The notes under the pieces were generated by a model. The model was not told where the DNA came from and ran no database searches. It worked only from the letters and a program-made list of their open reading frames with translations. DNA of 47,695 nucleotides, from the NCBI GenBank assembly GCA_900769665.1, contig CAAGHL010000009.1:1-47695 (forward strand). Reading direction: 5' to 3'. Below, in pieces: positions 32,971 through 42,094 of the stretch; the stretch's first letter is position 1; every line of letters starts with the position of its first letter. Both the position numbers and the translations under genes were made by a program. The DNA is from Clostridia bacterium. GTDB taxonomy: Bacteria > Bacillota > Clostridia > Christensenellales > CAG-314.

Positions 32971-35415
32971 ATGAAACACGAAGAACTAATCGCCAAAATG
33001 ACGCTGGAAGAAAAGGCTTCTCTTACCAGCGGAAAAGACTTTTGGCAAACCATGGACCTGCCGCAATACGACATCCCCAGTTTGTTTTGTGCCGACGGTC
33101 CCAGCGGACTGCGTAAGCAACGCGCCGCCGCCGACCACTTGGGACTGAACCCCAGCTACCCTGCAACGTGCTTCCCCAGCAGCGCTACAATGGCAAACAG
33201 TTGGGATACGGAGCTTGTGCACAAGGTGGGCGAGGCGCTCGGCAAGGAAGCAATCAGCCTTGATGTCAACATTTTGCTTGCCCCCGGCACCAACATCAAG
33301 CGCAATCCGAAATGCGGACGTAACTTCGAGTACTTTTCCGAAGATCCGTACCTTGCAGGCAAAATGGCAGGCGCATACGTATCGGGCGTGCAATCCACAG
33401 GCATTGCATGTTGCTTGAAGCACTTTGCGTGCAACAACAAGGAAAACATGCGCATGGTGTCCGACTCCATCATGGACGAGCGCACCTTGCGTGAAATCTA
33501 CCTGACGGCATTTGAAATCGCCGTCACCGAAGCGCACCCCAAAACCATCATGAGCAGTTACAACAAGCTCAACGGTACCTACGCCAACGAAAACATGCAC
33601 CTGTTGCGTGAAATTCTCCGCGGCGAGTGGGGCTTCCCCGGGGTAATCATCACCGACTGGGGCGGAGATAACGACCGTGTTGACGGACTTGTCGCCGGCA
33701 ACGAATTGGAAATGCCCACAACCGCAGGCGAAACCAACCAAGACATCGTGGACGCAGTAAACAGCGGACGTATCGACGTGTCGGTGTTGGACGAAGCCGT
33801 CGACCGCATGCTTACGCTTGTGGACGACGTGCGCACCCTTACTCCGCATCCGTTTGACCACGAGGAACACAACGAGCTTGCGCAACGCGTGTCGGAAAGC
33901 AGTGCTGTGCTGTTGCGTAACGACGGCACGTTGCCTATCGCCAACCAAACGATTGCGCTTATCGGTGACTTTGCACGCACAAGCCGTTACCAAGGCGCAG
34001 GTAGCTCCAACGTGAACCCCACCAAGACGGAAAGCGCACTGGATGTCGCAAGCGAGTACTTCAACGTGGTCGGTTTCGAACCGGGCTTCAAGCGTTTCGG
34101 CAAAAAGAGCAACGGACTTGCCAAAAAGGCAGTAAAGCTTGCCAACAAAGCCGACGTAATCTTGCTATACATGGGTTTGGACGAAACAAGCGAGGCGGAA
34201 GGTACCGACCGCACGCATACCAAGATTCCGCAAAACCAAATCGATTTGCTTGCTAAACTCAGCACGCTCAACAAACCTATCGTAGTGGTGTTGTCCGCAG
34301 GTAGTGCAGTGGAAATGGGCTGGGCGGAGCAATACAACGTCAACGCCGTGTTGCACGGATATTTGTCCGGGCAGGCAGGCGCGCGCGCGATAATGCGTAT
34401 ACTTAGCGGCGCAGTCAACCCCAGCGGCAAACTGTCGGAAAGCTACCCCTACAGCTACGAAGACAACGCCAGTGCCAAGTACTTCGATATTCCCGGCAAA
34501 GTGGTTGAATACCGCGAGGGCATTTACGTAGGCTACCGCTACTACCGCAGTGCGTCGATAAAGGTGCAATATCCGTTCGGTTTCGGACTGAGCTACACAA
34601 CGTTCGACTACTCCGACATCTCCGTCGACGGCGACAAAGTAAGCTTTACACTTACCAACAGCGGCAGTGTGGACGGCGCAGAAGTATCCCAATTGTACGT
34701 CAGCAAGCCCGACAGCATGATTTTCCGCGCGGAAGAAGAGTTGAAAGGTTTTGCCAAAACTTTCCTTGCCGCAGGCGAAAGCAAGCGTGTGACGATTACG
34801 CTGGACGACAAAGCGTTCCGCTACTTCAACGTGGCTACCAACAAGTGGGAGGTGGAACCGGGCAGTTACGAAATCCGTATCGGCGCAAGCAGTGAGGACA
34901 TCAAACTGACGGCTATCACCAAGGTGGAAGGCACAAACGCCCCCAACCCCTACGACAAGACGGAATACGCCAAGTACTACGCCGCCGACGTTGCCAACCT
35001 CACCAACGAGGAGTTTGAAAAACTTATCGGAAGAAAGGTGGAGTATCCGCCCGTTGTGAGAAAACGCGTCCTCGGTTACAACGATACAATCGGTGAATTG
35101 AAGTATTGCAAAGGCTGGTTTGCTCGTTTTGCTTACGGATTACTGAGATTGTTTTACAATTGCTGCAAGTTGTTTGGCAACATTAACCTTGCAATGATGC
35201 TCAATATGGGTGTATTCAACCAACCGTTCCGCGGAGTTTACCGTATGACGGGCGGCGCAATCAACAAGCCGATGATGGACGGCGTAATGGTCATCGTCAA
35301 CGGCAATTTCTTCAAGGGACTGCACATTTTCCTCAAGGAAAATGGCAAAAAGAACAAGGCGGCAAAAGCCAAAGCAAAGGCTGCCGAGCAAACTAAAAAC
35401 GATACGGAGGCGTAA
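32971..35415 (+). CDS. Glycoside hydrolase family 3 beta-glucosidase
   Basis: An 814-residue cytoplasmic enzyme (no signal peptide) that removes terminal beta-linked glucose or similar sugars from oligosaccharides. The N-terminal (alpha/beta)8 domain has the substrate-binding KHF motif (CCLKHFACNN) and nucleophile Asp229 in VIITDWGGDND. The alpha/beta sandwich domain and the fibronectin-like domain (VSFTLTNSGSVDGAEVSQLYV) follow. A C-terminal extension of about 120 residues contains hydrophobic helices and ends in an Ala/Lys tail, as in several clostridial GH3 proteins. AAGGAG precedes ATG 32971; an in-frame ATG at 32887 has no ribosome site. The symporter starts 3 bp after its stop, so uptake and hydrolysis are linked. 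Confidence 0.92.
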   Translation: MKHEELIAKMTLEEKASLTSGKDFWQTMDLPQYDIPSLFCADGPSGLRKQRAAADHLGLNPSYPATCFPSSATMANSWDTELVHKVGEALGKEAISLDVNILLAPGTNIKRNPKCGRNFEYFSEDPYLAGKMAGAYVSGVQSTGIACCLKHFACNNKENMRMVSDSIMDERTLREIYLTAFEIAVTEAHPKTIMSSYNKLNGTYANENMHLLREILRGEWGFPGVIITDWGGDNDRVDGLVAGNELEMPTTAGETNQDIVDAVNSGRIDVSVLDEAVDRMLTLVDDVRTLTPHPFDHEEHNELAQRVSESSAVLLRNDGTLPIANQTIALIGDFARTSRYQGAGSSNVNPTKTESALDVASEYFNVVGFEPGFKRFGKKSNGLAKKAVKLANKADVILLYMGLDETSEAEGTDRTHTKIPQNQIDLLAKLSTLNKPIVVVLSAGSAVEMGWAEQYNVNAVLHGYLSGQAGARAIMRILSGAVNPSGKLSESYPYSYEDNASAKYFDIPGKVVEYREGIYVGYRYYRSASIKVQYPFGFGLSYTTFDYSDISVDGDKVSFTLTNSGSVDGAEVSQLYVSKPDSMIFRAEEELKGFAKTFLAAGESKRVTITLDDKAFRYFNVATNKWEVEPGSYEIRIGASSEDIKLTAITKVEGTNAPNPYDKTEYAKYYAADVANLTNEEFEKLIGRKVEYPPVVRKRVLGYNDTIGELKYCKGWFARFAYGLLRLFYNCCKLFGNINLAMMLNMGVFNQPFRGVYRMTGGAINKPMMDGVMVIVNGNFFKGLHIFLKENGKKNKAAKAKAKAAEQTKNDTEA

Positions 35416-35418
35416 AAA

Positions 35419-37122
35419 GTGAAAGGTAACATGTTTAGCAAACCTCTCTTCAAGAGCAAGGTTAAGTCGGTCAACGTCAAACTTCCCGAGTTGGCGTTCG
35501 GCTATTTTCTCGGACCTACGTTGGCATTGCTCGTCAGCGGTTTGTTCGTAAACGGATTTTTGAACATCTACTACACGGAATACCTGTTTAAGGAACTGTT
35601 GGTAGAAGGCGGCAAATGGAATACGGCAATCAATACGTTCCTGTCGTTGTTGCCCATTTTGTCCACGATTTTGATTGTTGCAGGCAACTTGTTTGCAGGA
35701 CAATTGATTGAGCGTACCAATACCCCTGCAGGTAAAGCGCGTCCGTGGATTTTGCTGTCGGCAATACTGATGCCCGTGGCAAGTATGCTGATATTTGCAA
35801 TTCCTCTGTTCTTCGATCCCACAAGTAACCCCGTATTGACAATGGTTATTACCGCTATCGGCTACAACCTGTTCTTTGCCGTGGCATATCCCATCTACTA
35901 CACGGCAAACAGCTCCCTTGTGCCCGTGTCCACACGTAACAGCAAACAACGCGGTTTGCTTGCAAGCGCAAGTAACATGGCTGTTACCGCAGGCGTAGGT
36001 TTGGGCGGTATGGTGTTCCCTCTTATGCGCAGTTGGCTTATCGACAGCCGGGACGGTCTTGTTGCGCAACGTAGCATGTGGCTGTTGGTATTCTTTATCA
36101 TCGGCGTCGTGTGCTTGTTTGCCGTTATCTTGCAATATATGTTCACTCGTGAACGTGTAACGGAAGAAAAAATGGCTACCGAAGTCGCCGCCGAAGTAAA
36201 GGAAGTCAAAAAGGTTACCCTCGGTCAACAATTCAAAGCCGTTGCCAAAGATAAGTTTTGGTGGATTGTGCTTGTGTTCTGCTTCTTGTTCCAATTTGCA
36301 GGCACAATGAAAAACTTTGCCCTTGCTTACTACGCAAAGGACTTCGAGAACGCTTCGTTTGCGCAATCGATTGCAAAGTTGATGGGTACAAAAACCGCCG
36401 AAGGCGCGGTGCAATCGCTTATTACCATTCTCGGTTCGGTGCCCATGACAGTCGCCGTTGCATTTGTGTGGCCGCTTTCCAACAAGTTTGGTAAACGTCC
36501 CGTGGTTATCGGCGGACTGACAATCAACGTTATCGGCAACTTGTTGTGCTGGGTATTCAAAGATAACCTTGTGTTGCTTATTATCGGTATTTTCTTCAAG
36601 TACCTTGGCGCCGCTCCCGGTTGTTATATGATGCTTGCAATGATCAGCGACGCTCTCGACCACAGCGAAGCAAGAAACGGTTTCCGATGCGACGGACTTA
36701 CCATGAGTATTTATGCGTCCATCATGATTGCCGCTTCTCCGTTGGTGCAAGGTTTGTTCAACGCAATTACAAGCTCCGGCGCAAATCAAGCAATGAGCAA
36801 CTTCTGCTACATCTGGGTGGAAGGTATCCTTTACGCTATCCTTGCCGTAATGATGTTGTTCTTTACAGTTGAAAAATTCAGCAAGGAAGACCACGAAAAA
36901 ATCATCGCTTACCAAAAAGCGGAAGTGGAAGCCGCAGGCGGCGTTTGGGTAGACCCCGAAGAAAGACTGCGCCTCGAACAAGAGGAAGCCGACCGCATTG
37001 CAGAGGAGGCAAAACTTGCTGAACTGAAAGCGCATTGCGACAAGAAAGGCTTGAATTACGAAACGGAACTTGCCAAGCTCCGCGAGAAGGAAGCCAAGAA
37101 AAACAAAGGCAAAAAAGACTAA
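35419..37122 (+). CDS. GPH-family sugar:cation symporter (MFS)
   Basis: A 567-residue transporter with about twelve membrane segments of the glycoside-pentoside-hexuronide family. Recognisable parts are AFGYFLGPTLALLVSGLFVN at the first helix, a loop ERTNTPAGKARPWILLSA after helix 2 (the family's D/E-R..GKxRPW motif), and LGAAPGCYMMLAMISDALDH in the C-terminal half. The start is GTG 35419 with GGAGG at 35406-35410 inside the end of the glucosidase gene; an ATG at 35431 is the alternative. The tail (about residues 490-567) is charged and coiled-coil-like. It probably imports the beta-glucoside cleaved by the preceding enzyme. Confidence 0.9.
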   Translation: MKGNMFSKPLFKSKVKSVNVKLPELAFGYFLGPTLALLVSGLFVNGFLNIYYTEYLFKELLVEGGKWNTAINTFLSLLPILSTILIVAGNLFAGQLIERTNTPAGKARPWILLSAILMPVASMLIFAIPLFFDPTSNPVLTMVITAIGYNLFFAVAYPIYYTANSSLVPVSTRNSKQRGLLASASNMAVTAGVGLGGMVFPLMRSWLIDSRDGLVAQRSMWLLVFFIIGVVCLFAVILQYMFTRERVTEEKMATEVAAEVKEVKKVTLGQQFKAVAKDKFWWIVLVFCFLFQFAGTMKNFALAYYAKDFENASFAQSIAKLMGTKTAEGAVQSLITILGSVPMTVAVAFVWPLSNKFGKRPVVIGGLTINVIGNLLCWVFKDNLVLLIIGIFFKYLGAAPGCYMMLAMISDALDHSEARNGFRCDGLTMSIYASIMIAASPLVQGLFNAITSSGANQAMSNFCYIWVEGILYAILAVMMLFFTVEKFSKEDHEKIIAYQKAEVEAAGGVWVDPEERLRLEQEEADRIAEEAKLAELKAHCDKKGLNYETELAKLREKEAKKNKGKKD

Positions 37123-37124
37123 TT

Positions 37125-37160
37125 AACAGGGTTGTCGCTACTTGCGGCAACCCTGTTTTG
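37125..37160 (+). terminator. Intrinsic terminator of the glucosidase-symporter operon
   Basis: AACAGGGTTG (37125-37134) pairs with CAACCCTGTT, extended inward by GC pairs, and a short T run follows. It begins 3 bp after the symporter stop. Confidence 0.8.
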
Positions 37161-37436
37161 CTACATTGGCGTTTTGACGTGAAAAAACGTATACGTATTA
37201 TGTTTTTGCTTACAAATTATTTGCAAAATCGGCAACGATTTACTTGCAAAAACGGTGATTTTTTCGTTGCAATTGCCTATGATTTTTGCGTACAACATGA
37301 CGTTGACGAGTGGAAACGACAACTCATTGCGTGGCAAAACTAAGCTTGCGTGGCGCAAATGATGCTCGAATAATGCACAAAAAGATACAGAATGTGCTTT
37401 TATTGTAAACAAAAGTGAATAATTCAACAAAAAGGG

Positions 37437-37465
37437 TTTACTATTGAAGTAATATATAGTATAAT
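37437..37465 (+). promoter_or_regulatory. Promoter of the glycosyltransferase-glf operon
   Basis: TTTACT (37437-37442) and TATAAT (37460-37465) with a 17-bp spacer, 34 bp before the start codon. The preceding A+T-rich 37161-37436 shows no gene. Confidence 0.65.
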
Positions 37466-37498
37466 TACTGTAAATACCATTTTTTGGAGGTAACGGAA

Positions 37499-38515
37499 AT
37501 GAAGTTACTTACAGTAACGGTTCCCTGTTACAATTCGGCGGACTACATGTCCAAAAGTATCGAAAGCCTCCTTGTCGGCGGAGACCGCATGGAGATTATC
37601 ATCATCGATGACGGAAGCAAGGACGACACGGGCGTAATTGCCGACAGTTATGCGGAAAAGTATCCCGACATCGTAAAAGTAGTGCATCAGCCTAACGGCG
37701 GTCACGGCGAAGGAATCAATCAAGGCGTGGCAAACGCAACGGGATTGTATTTCCGCGTGTGTGACAGCGACGACTGGGTGGACGGCGATGCATTGCTTAA
37801 ACTTCTCGACAAAATCGAGGAGTTGGAAAAGAGCGGCGGTGTAGACCTCATCATTACAAACTACGTGTATACCCACGACGATCCGAAGTTGGACAACGTG
37901 ATGGAGTACAAACGCGAGTTTCGCAACGGCAAGGCTACTACATGGGAGCAAACGCGTGCGTTCGGGCTAAGCACGTACTTGATGTTGCACTCTTGTACAT
38001 ATCGCACCGACGTTATCAGAAAATGCGGAATAGTGTTGCCTAAACATGTCTTTTACGAAGATAATCTGTTTGTGTACGCTCCGTTGCCCTACACGGAAAA
38101 GTTGTGTTACTTAAATCTAAATTTGTATCACTACTACATCGGGCGTGAAGGTCAATCGGTACAAAGCGATGTTTTTGCTCGCCGCTACGCACAACAAATT
38201 TTTATCAGCAAGACGATATTTATGTTGTACGACATAGGGGAGCAAATTGCCCTCAACAAAAAACGCGGAAAGTTTATGTATCACGAATTGCGTATGTTGC
38301 TTGCCATTGCTACTGCCGGCGCAAGACTGAACGGTAGCGAACAAGCCGAGCAAGATTGCATAGATATGTGGAAAGAGTGCATCGAACACGATCCCAAGTA
38401 CGGGAAAAAATTGCGTTACCGTTCCCCGATTGCATTCCAAGCTATTCCCGGTGAAGGCGGAAGAAGGTTTGCCAACTGTCTGTATCGCATTACGCGCAAA
38501 TTGGTGAAAAACTAA
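37499..38515 (+). CDS. Family 2 glycosyltransferase
   Basis: A 338-residue GT-A fold enzyme. It begins MKLLTVTVPCYNSADYMSKS and carries IIIDDGSKDDTG and the metal-binding DSDDW, all typical of GT2. It transfers a sugar from a nucleotide donor at the cytoplasmic face; no membrane helices are visible. GGAGG at 37486-37490 sets the ATG at 37499. The next gene, 1 bp away, makes UDP-galactofuranose. The transferase may therefore use that donor to build a galactofuranose-containing surface glycan, though this is inferred from context alone. Confidence 0.9.
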   Translation: MKLLTVTVPCYNSADYMSKSIESLLVGGDRMEIIIIDDGSKDDTGVIADSYAEKYPDIVKVVHQPNGGHGEGINQGVANATGLYFRVCDSDDWVDGDALLKLLDKIEELEKSGGVDLIITNYVYTHDDPKLDNVMEYKREFRNGKATTWEQTRAFGLSTYLMLHSCTYRTDVIRKCGIVLPKHVFYEDNLFVYAPLPYTEKLCYLNLNLYHYYIGREGQSVQSDVFARRYAQQIFISKTIFMLYDIGEQIALNKKRGKFMYHELRMLLAIATAGARLNGSEQAEQDCIDMWKECIEHDPKYGKKLRYRSPIAFQAIPGEGGRRFANCLYRITRKLVKN

Positions 38516-38516
38516 C

Positions 38517-39629
38517 ATGAAAAAATACGATTATTTGATTGTAGGCGCAGGCTTGTACGGAGCGGTGTTTGCCTACCAAGCGGCAAAGCATGGCAAAAAA
38601 TGTCTTGTCATTGACCGTAGAAACCACATCGGCGGAAACGTGTACACCGAGATTGTCGAAGGCATCAATGTACATAAGTACGGCGCGCATATTTTTCACA
38701 CAAGCGACAAACAAGTGTGGGATTTCGTAAACGGTTTTGCCGAGTTCAACAACTACGTCAACTGTCCCGTGGCACGCTACAAGGATGAAATATACAATTT
38801 GCCATTCAATATGAACACGTTTGTTCGTTTGTGGCACGATGTGTTTACGCCTGCCGACGCACGTGCGCGCATTGCTCAACAAGTAGCGGCGGAGCATATT
38901 ACCGAGCCTACCAACTTGGAGGAGCAAGCTCTCAGCCTTGTCGGTCGCGACGTGTACGAAAAACTCGTAAAGGGCTACACGGAAAAGCAATGGGGGCGCG
39001 CATGTACCGATTTGCCGTCGTTTATTATCAGACGATTGCCGTTGCGCTTTACATTTGACAACAACTACTTCAACGACCGTTACCAAGGCATACCCATGGG
39101 CGGTTACACGCAAATTGTGGAAAAATTGCTTGCCGAAGCCGATGTTTTGCTCGGCACCGATTACAAAACGTTTGTGACGGAAAATCCGACTGTTGCGACA
39201 AAAACGGTATATACCGGTTCGGTGGACGAGTTTTTCGACTATTCGCTCGGTAGACTTCAATACCGCACTGTACGATTTGAAACGGAAGTGCTGGACACCG
39301 ACAATTACCAAGGTAATGCCGTAGTCAACTACACAGAGAGGAAAATCCCCTATACGCGTATTATCGAGCACAAGCACTTCGAATTCGGCAAACAGCCCAA
39401 GACGGTTATCAGTCGCGAATACCCTTGCGAGTGGACGTCGGATTTGGAACCTTACTACCCCGTAAACGACCAAACGAACAACGAACTGTTTGCCAAGTAC
39501 GTCGACCTTGCGGCAACTCGTCCCGATGTAATATTCGGTGGAAGACTCGGCAATTACAAGTACTATGACATGGACAAAGTGATTCGCAAAGCGTTGGACG
39601 ACGCCGAGGCGGAATTGGCAAGCAAGTAG
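38517..39629 (+). CDS. glf: UDP-galactopyranose mutase
   Basis: A 370-residue flavoenzyme that converts UDP-galactopyranose to UDP-galactofuranose. The N-terminal Rossmann motif is YLIVGAGLYGAVFA with the FAD-contacting RRNHIGGN. YGAHIFHT, RLPLRFTFDNNYFNDRYQGIP and the C-terminal FGGRLGNYKYYDMD are family hallmarks, and the length is standard. No strong ribosome site precedes the ATG, and it follows the glycosyltransferase stop by 1 bp, so translation is probably coupled. Galactofuranose in a surface polymer is the expected product of the pair. An intrinsic terminator follows. Confidence 0.95.
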   Translation: MKKYDYLIVGAGLYGAVFAYQAAKHGKKCLVIDRRNHIGGNVYTEIVEGINVHKYGAHIFHTSDKQVWDFVNGFAEFNNYVNCPVARYKDEIYNLPFNMNTFVRLWHDVFTPADARARIAQQVAAEHITEPTNLEEQALSLVGRDVYEKLVKGYTEKQWGRACTDLPSFIIRRLPLRFTFDNNYFNDRYQGIPMGGYTQIVEKLLAEADVLLGTDYKTFVTENPTVATKTVYTGSVDEFFDYSLGRLQYRTVRFETEVLDTDNYQGNAVVNYTERKIPYTRIIEHKHFEFGKQPKTVISREYPCEWTSDLEPYYPVNDQTNNELFAKYVDLAATRPDVIFGGRLGNYKYYDMDKVIRKALDDAEAELASK

Positions 39630-39684
39630 CGAGCCGACGGCTGACGAAAAACAAACAAATAGTGAACGAAAGGTACACGAGTGG

Positions 39685-39714
39685 AAAAGGAGCGGCAAAT
39701 TTGCCGTTCCTTTT
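39685..39714 (+). terminator. Intrinsic terminator of the glf operon
   Basis: AAAGGAGCGGCAAA and TTTGCCGTTCCTTT pair along 14 bp with one G-U pair, then TTTT. The inverted-repeat island begins about 110 bp further on. Confidence 0.82.
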
Positions 39715-39827
39715 ATGTTGCGAAAAACGCCGAAGATAGAGTGTACGTATAGTGTTCGGGCGAGGTATTGCATCGTTGCAAACGTTTGATACTATATCAT
39801 CTCGGCAATGTCCCACGAAAAAATACC

Positions 39828-40673
39828 GCCTCGCTATTACCACGCTGCGAACGCCTGAAGCTCGCTTCGCGCAGAGCAATATAGTAATAGTCCGCTTTCA
39901 ATCTTATGTGCCTACGCTCCGATGTCGCTGCGTGGTAACACCTCGGCTCCAGTAACATGCGGTCAAGGGCATCGTAGTATTGTTTATTGTAAAGAAGCAA
40001 CAAATTACAATTACCTTAACAATCCACTAAAAAGCAACCAAATTAATACGGGTGCTTCCGCGAGATCCCTACGTTCTTTAGTAGTGTCCCGCCGACTGAT
40101 TTGCAGTATTCTGCTTGTGTAACTAACCGCTACCCCGACCGCCCACCCCTCATGGTCAAAGGACTTAATTAGACGAGGCAGTATAAGGATAGTTTTGCTT
40201 AAGAATTGGGTTAATTTGCAGTAAGTCTAAGGTTGCATTGTAAAAGAATGTTCTATGTATAGCCATTGTAGTTATGTCATTCCGAGGCACCGAATTGCCA
40301 ATTGCTTCTATTGAAACAACAGCCAAGTAGACGTGCACGTTAGGTGCCGTGGGGGATCCCGCGGAAGCGCCCTTGAGGGGTGGGTGGTCGGGGTAGTGGA
40401 ACGGTGGGGCACCGAGGTGCAACTACGCAATAAAATTAAATCTCTAATTGCCAATGATTTTGTAGTCCTTATTGCTTCATATCGCTAGATTTGCCGAAGT
40501 TTTGTCAACTAGAAGGATGACACAAACCATTACAATTTTACAAAGATTGCTGTTTCGGTCGAGGTGTTGCCCTACGGCGACATCTGAGCGTAGGCGCATA
40601 CGCTTGAAGGCGGACGCTCGCTTCTTTGCTCTGCGCGAAGCGAGCATCAGGCGTTCGCAGTAGTGTAATACCT
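39828..40673. repeat. Nested inverted-repeat island without genes
   Basis: The ends (39828-39950 and 40556-40673) are inverted relatives of the family C repeat, sharing GCGAACGCCTGA.GCTCGCTTCGCGCAGAGCAA in opposite orientations. Inside lie GCTTCCGCGAGATCCC (40054-40069) matching the inverse at 40353-40368, and TACCCCGACCGCCCACCCC (from 40131) matching the inverse at 40371-40395. A CACCTAACGTG motif, inverted at 40325-40348, also occurs before dnaK. I find no convincing coding frame in the remaining sequence. Confidence 0.7.
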
Positions 40674-40782
40674 CTACCGAAACAATACCTCGACCACATC
40701 TTCGGCTTTCTCTTGTCTAAATCTCATTCTTGTAATCATTGCAAACTTCGTTGCATCAATTGCATATTTAATTTTATTTCAT

Positions 40783-40800
40783 AGTAAACAAATGTTTACT
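40783..40800. promoter_or_regulatory. 18-bp perfect operator-like palindrome
   Basis: AGTAAACAAATGTTTACT has 8-bp perfect arms around a 2-nt centre. It ends six bases before the -35 box of the next gene. This size and position suit a TetR-type or similar dimeric regulator. Confidence 0.55.
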
Positions 40801-40806
40801 AAATAG

Positions 40807-40835
40807 TTGTCTAATGAAAGATAATGTAGTATAAT
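40807..40835 (+). promoter_or_regulatory. Promoter of the E2/CAT-like gene
   Basis: TTGTCT (40807-40812) and TATAAT (40830-40835) with a 17-bp spacer, 30 bp ahead of the start. Confidence 0.65.
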
Positions 40836-40865
40836 TTGTTTATACTAACAAAAGGACGTCTACAT

Positions 40866-41849
40866 ATGAGAAAGAAAAGACCTGATGGTGTGTATATCGA
40901 CAATATCAATCCTTACACTAAAATAATGCCGCATATCATGCCCAAACGCTACGATGCGATGAATTGGTGCAAAGTGGAAGTGTCTTGCGACGGGCTGGAT
41001 AAATTTCTTGCCGAGCAGAACGCAAACGGCACGCATTATACCTATTACAACGTGGTAGTAGCTGCATTGGTTCGTACTTTGGCAATGAGACCATCGTTAA
41101 ACCGTTTTGTAAAAAATCGTCGCATTTATCAGCACAACGATATTACCGCAAGCTTCGCCGTCAAAAAAATATTGAAGGACGACAGCGAGGATACGACGGT
41201 AAAACTTCACTTTAAGGGTGACGAGACAATTGCGGACGTCAAAAAGATGATGGATGACATAATTGCCGCCAACACTGGTACAAAGGTGTACAACCAAGTG
41301 GACAAATTGGCAAAGACCATTACCAATGCTCCGCACTTCATGATCAAGTTTGTGGTGGGACTGCTAAATTGGTTGGACAATCACAACTTGTTGCCCGCAA
41401 GCGTAATCGAAACAAGTCCGTTTCACAACAGCTTTTTCATTACTTTCATGAAGTCTATTCACGGGGATTACCTGTATCACCATTGCTACGACTTCGGTAC
41501 GACGGGTATTTTTATCGGCATGGGACGTGAAAAACAAGTACCCGTAGTGGAAGACGGAGAAGTAAAAGTAGGAAAGGTCATTACTCTCGGTGTGGTGTGC
41601 GACGAGCGTTTTTGTGACGGTTTGTATTATGTCAACAGCATGCGCTTGCTTAAGGACCTTATCATGCACCCCGACAAACTGTTGGAACCCATCGACCTAA
41701 GCAAGTACCAATCGGTCAACGGCTTGGTGAAGGACGACGCCAAACCCAAAAAGCAAAAGAAAGCGAAGAAAGGCAAAAACGCACAACAAGCGGAAGACCA
41801 AGTCGCCGCAACCGAGCAAGCCACAGTCGTAATCAAGGACGAAGAGTAG
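40866..41849 (+). CDS. CAT/E2 acyltransferase-fold protein with altered active site
   Basis: A 327-residue protein of the chloramphenicol acetyltransferase / 2-oxoacid dehydrogenase E2 catalytic-domain superfamily. Fold markers are YYNVVVAALVRTLAMRPSLNRFV, ITASFAVKKI and the late VITLGVVCDERFCDGLYYVNS. That last motif corresponds to HxxxDG, but the catalytic His is replaced by Glu247 (ERFCDG). Normal CAT or E2 chemistry is therefore doubtful, and no antibiotic resistance should be inferred. The last 45 residues are a Lys/Ala-rich tail. There is no lipoyl domain or E1/E3 gene nearby. AAAGGA supports ATG 40866 over the earlier ATG at 40836. It has its own promoter with an adjacent palindrome. 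Confidence 0.8.
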   Translation: MRKKRPDGVYIDNINPYTKIMPHIMPKRYDAMNWCKVEVSCDGLDKFLAEQNANGTHYTYYNVVVAALVRTLAMRPSLNRFVKNRRIYQHNDITASFAVKKILKDDSEDTTVKLHFKGDETIADVKKMMDDIIAANTGTKVYNQVDKLAKTITNAPHFMIKFVVGLLNWLDNHNLLPASVIETSPFHNSFFITFMKSIHGDYLYHHCYDFGTTGIFIGMGREKQVPVVEDGEVKVGKVITLGVVCDERFCDGLYYVNSMRLLKDLIMHPDKLLEPIDLSKYQSVNGLVKDDAKPKKQKKAKKGKNAQQAEDQVAATEQATVVIKDEE

Positions 41850-41965
41850 TTTGCCGTCAACGCGCGCAATTGCGTTGCCACTTGGCGAAAACTAAAACTC
41901 CGTGGCGCTTGCCTTCAACCGCACAACGATGTGCGCAAGTGTGCATACAATACGTATACGATACA

Positions 41966-41992
41966 AAAGTCTTGCAATTTGCAAGGCTTTTT
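41966..41992 (+). terminator. Intrinsic terminator of the E2/CAT-like gene
   Basis: AAAGTCTTGCAA (41966-41977) and TTGCAAGGCTTT (41979-41990) pair along nearly their whole length, followed by TT. The 115 bp between the gene and this stem hold nothing recognisable. Confidence 0.7.
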
Positions 41993-42002
41993 GCGTATTA
42001 TA

Positions 42003-42031
42003 TTGACTATTTAGTTTTTACAATATATAAT
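42003..42031 (+). promoter_or_regulatory. Promoter of the cyclodeaminase-family operon
   Basis: TTGACT (42003-42008) and TATAAT (42026-42031) with a 17-bp spacer, about 64 bp before the start codon. Confidence 0.75.
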
Positions 42032-42094
42032 GGAATAATAACGGTGTAAAACGGCTGACCGACAACGGACAGGCGGTTTTAAAAGGCGGTAATT

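Noticed and set aside
35140..37035. A 631-codon open frame antisense to the glucosidase and symporter genes
   Set aside because: It crosses two well-identified genes, and its translation is dominated by His, Cys and Gln with no domain pattern.
40866..41849. A chloramphenicol resistance gene
   Set aside because: Only the fold resembles CAT; the catalytic His is missing and the context gives no sign of a resistance element.
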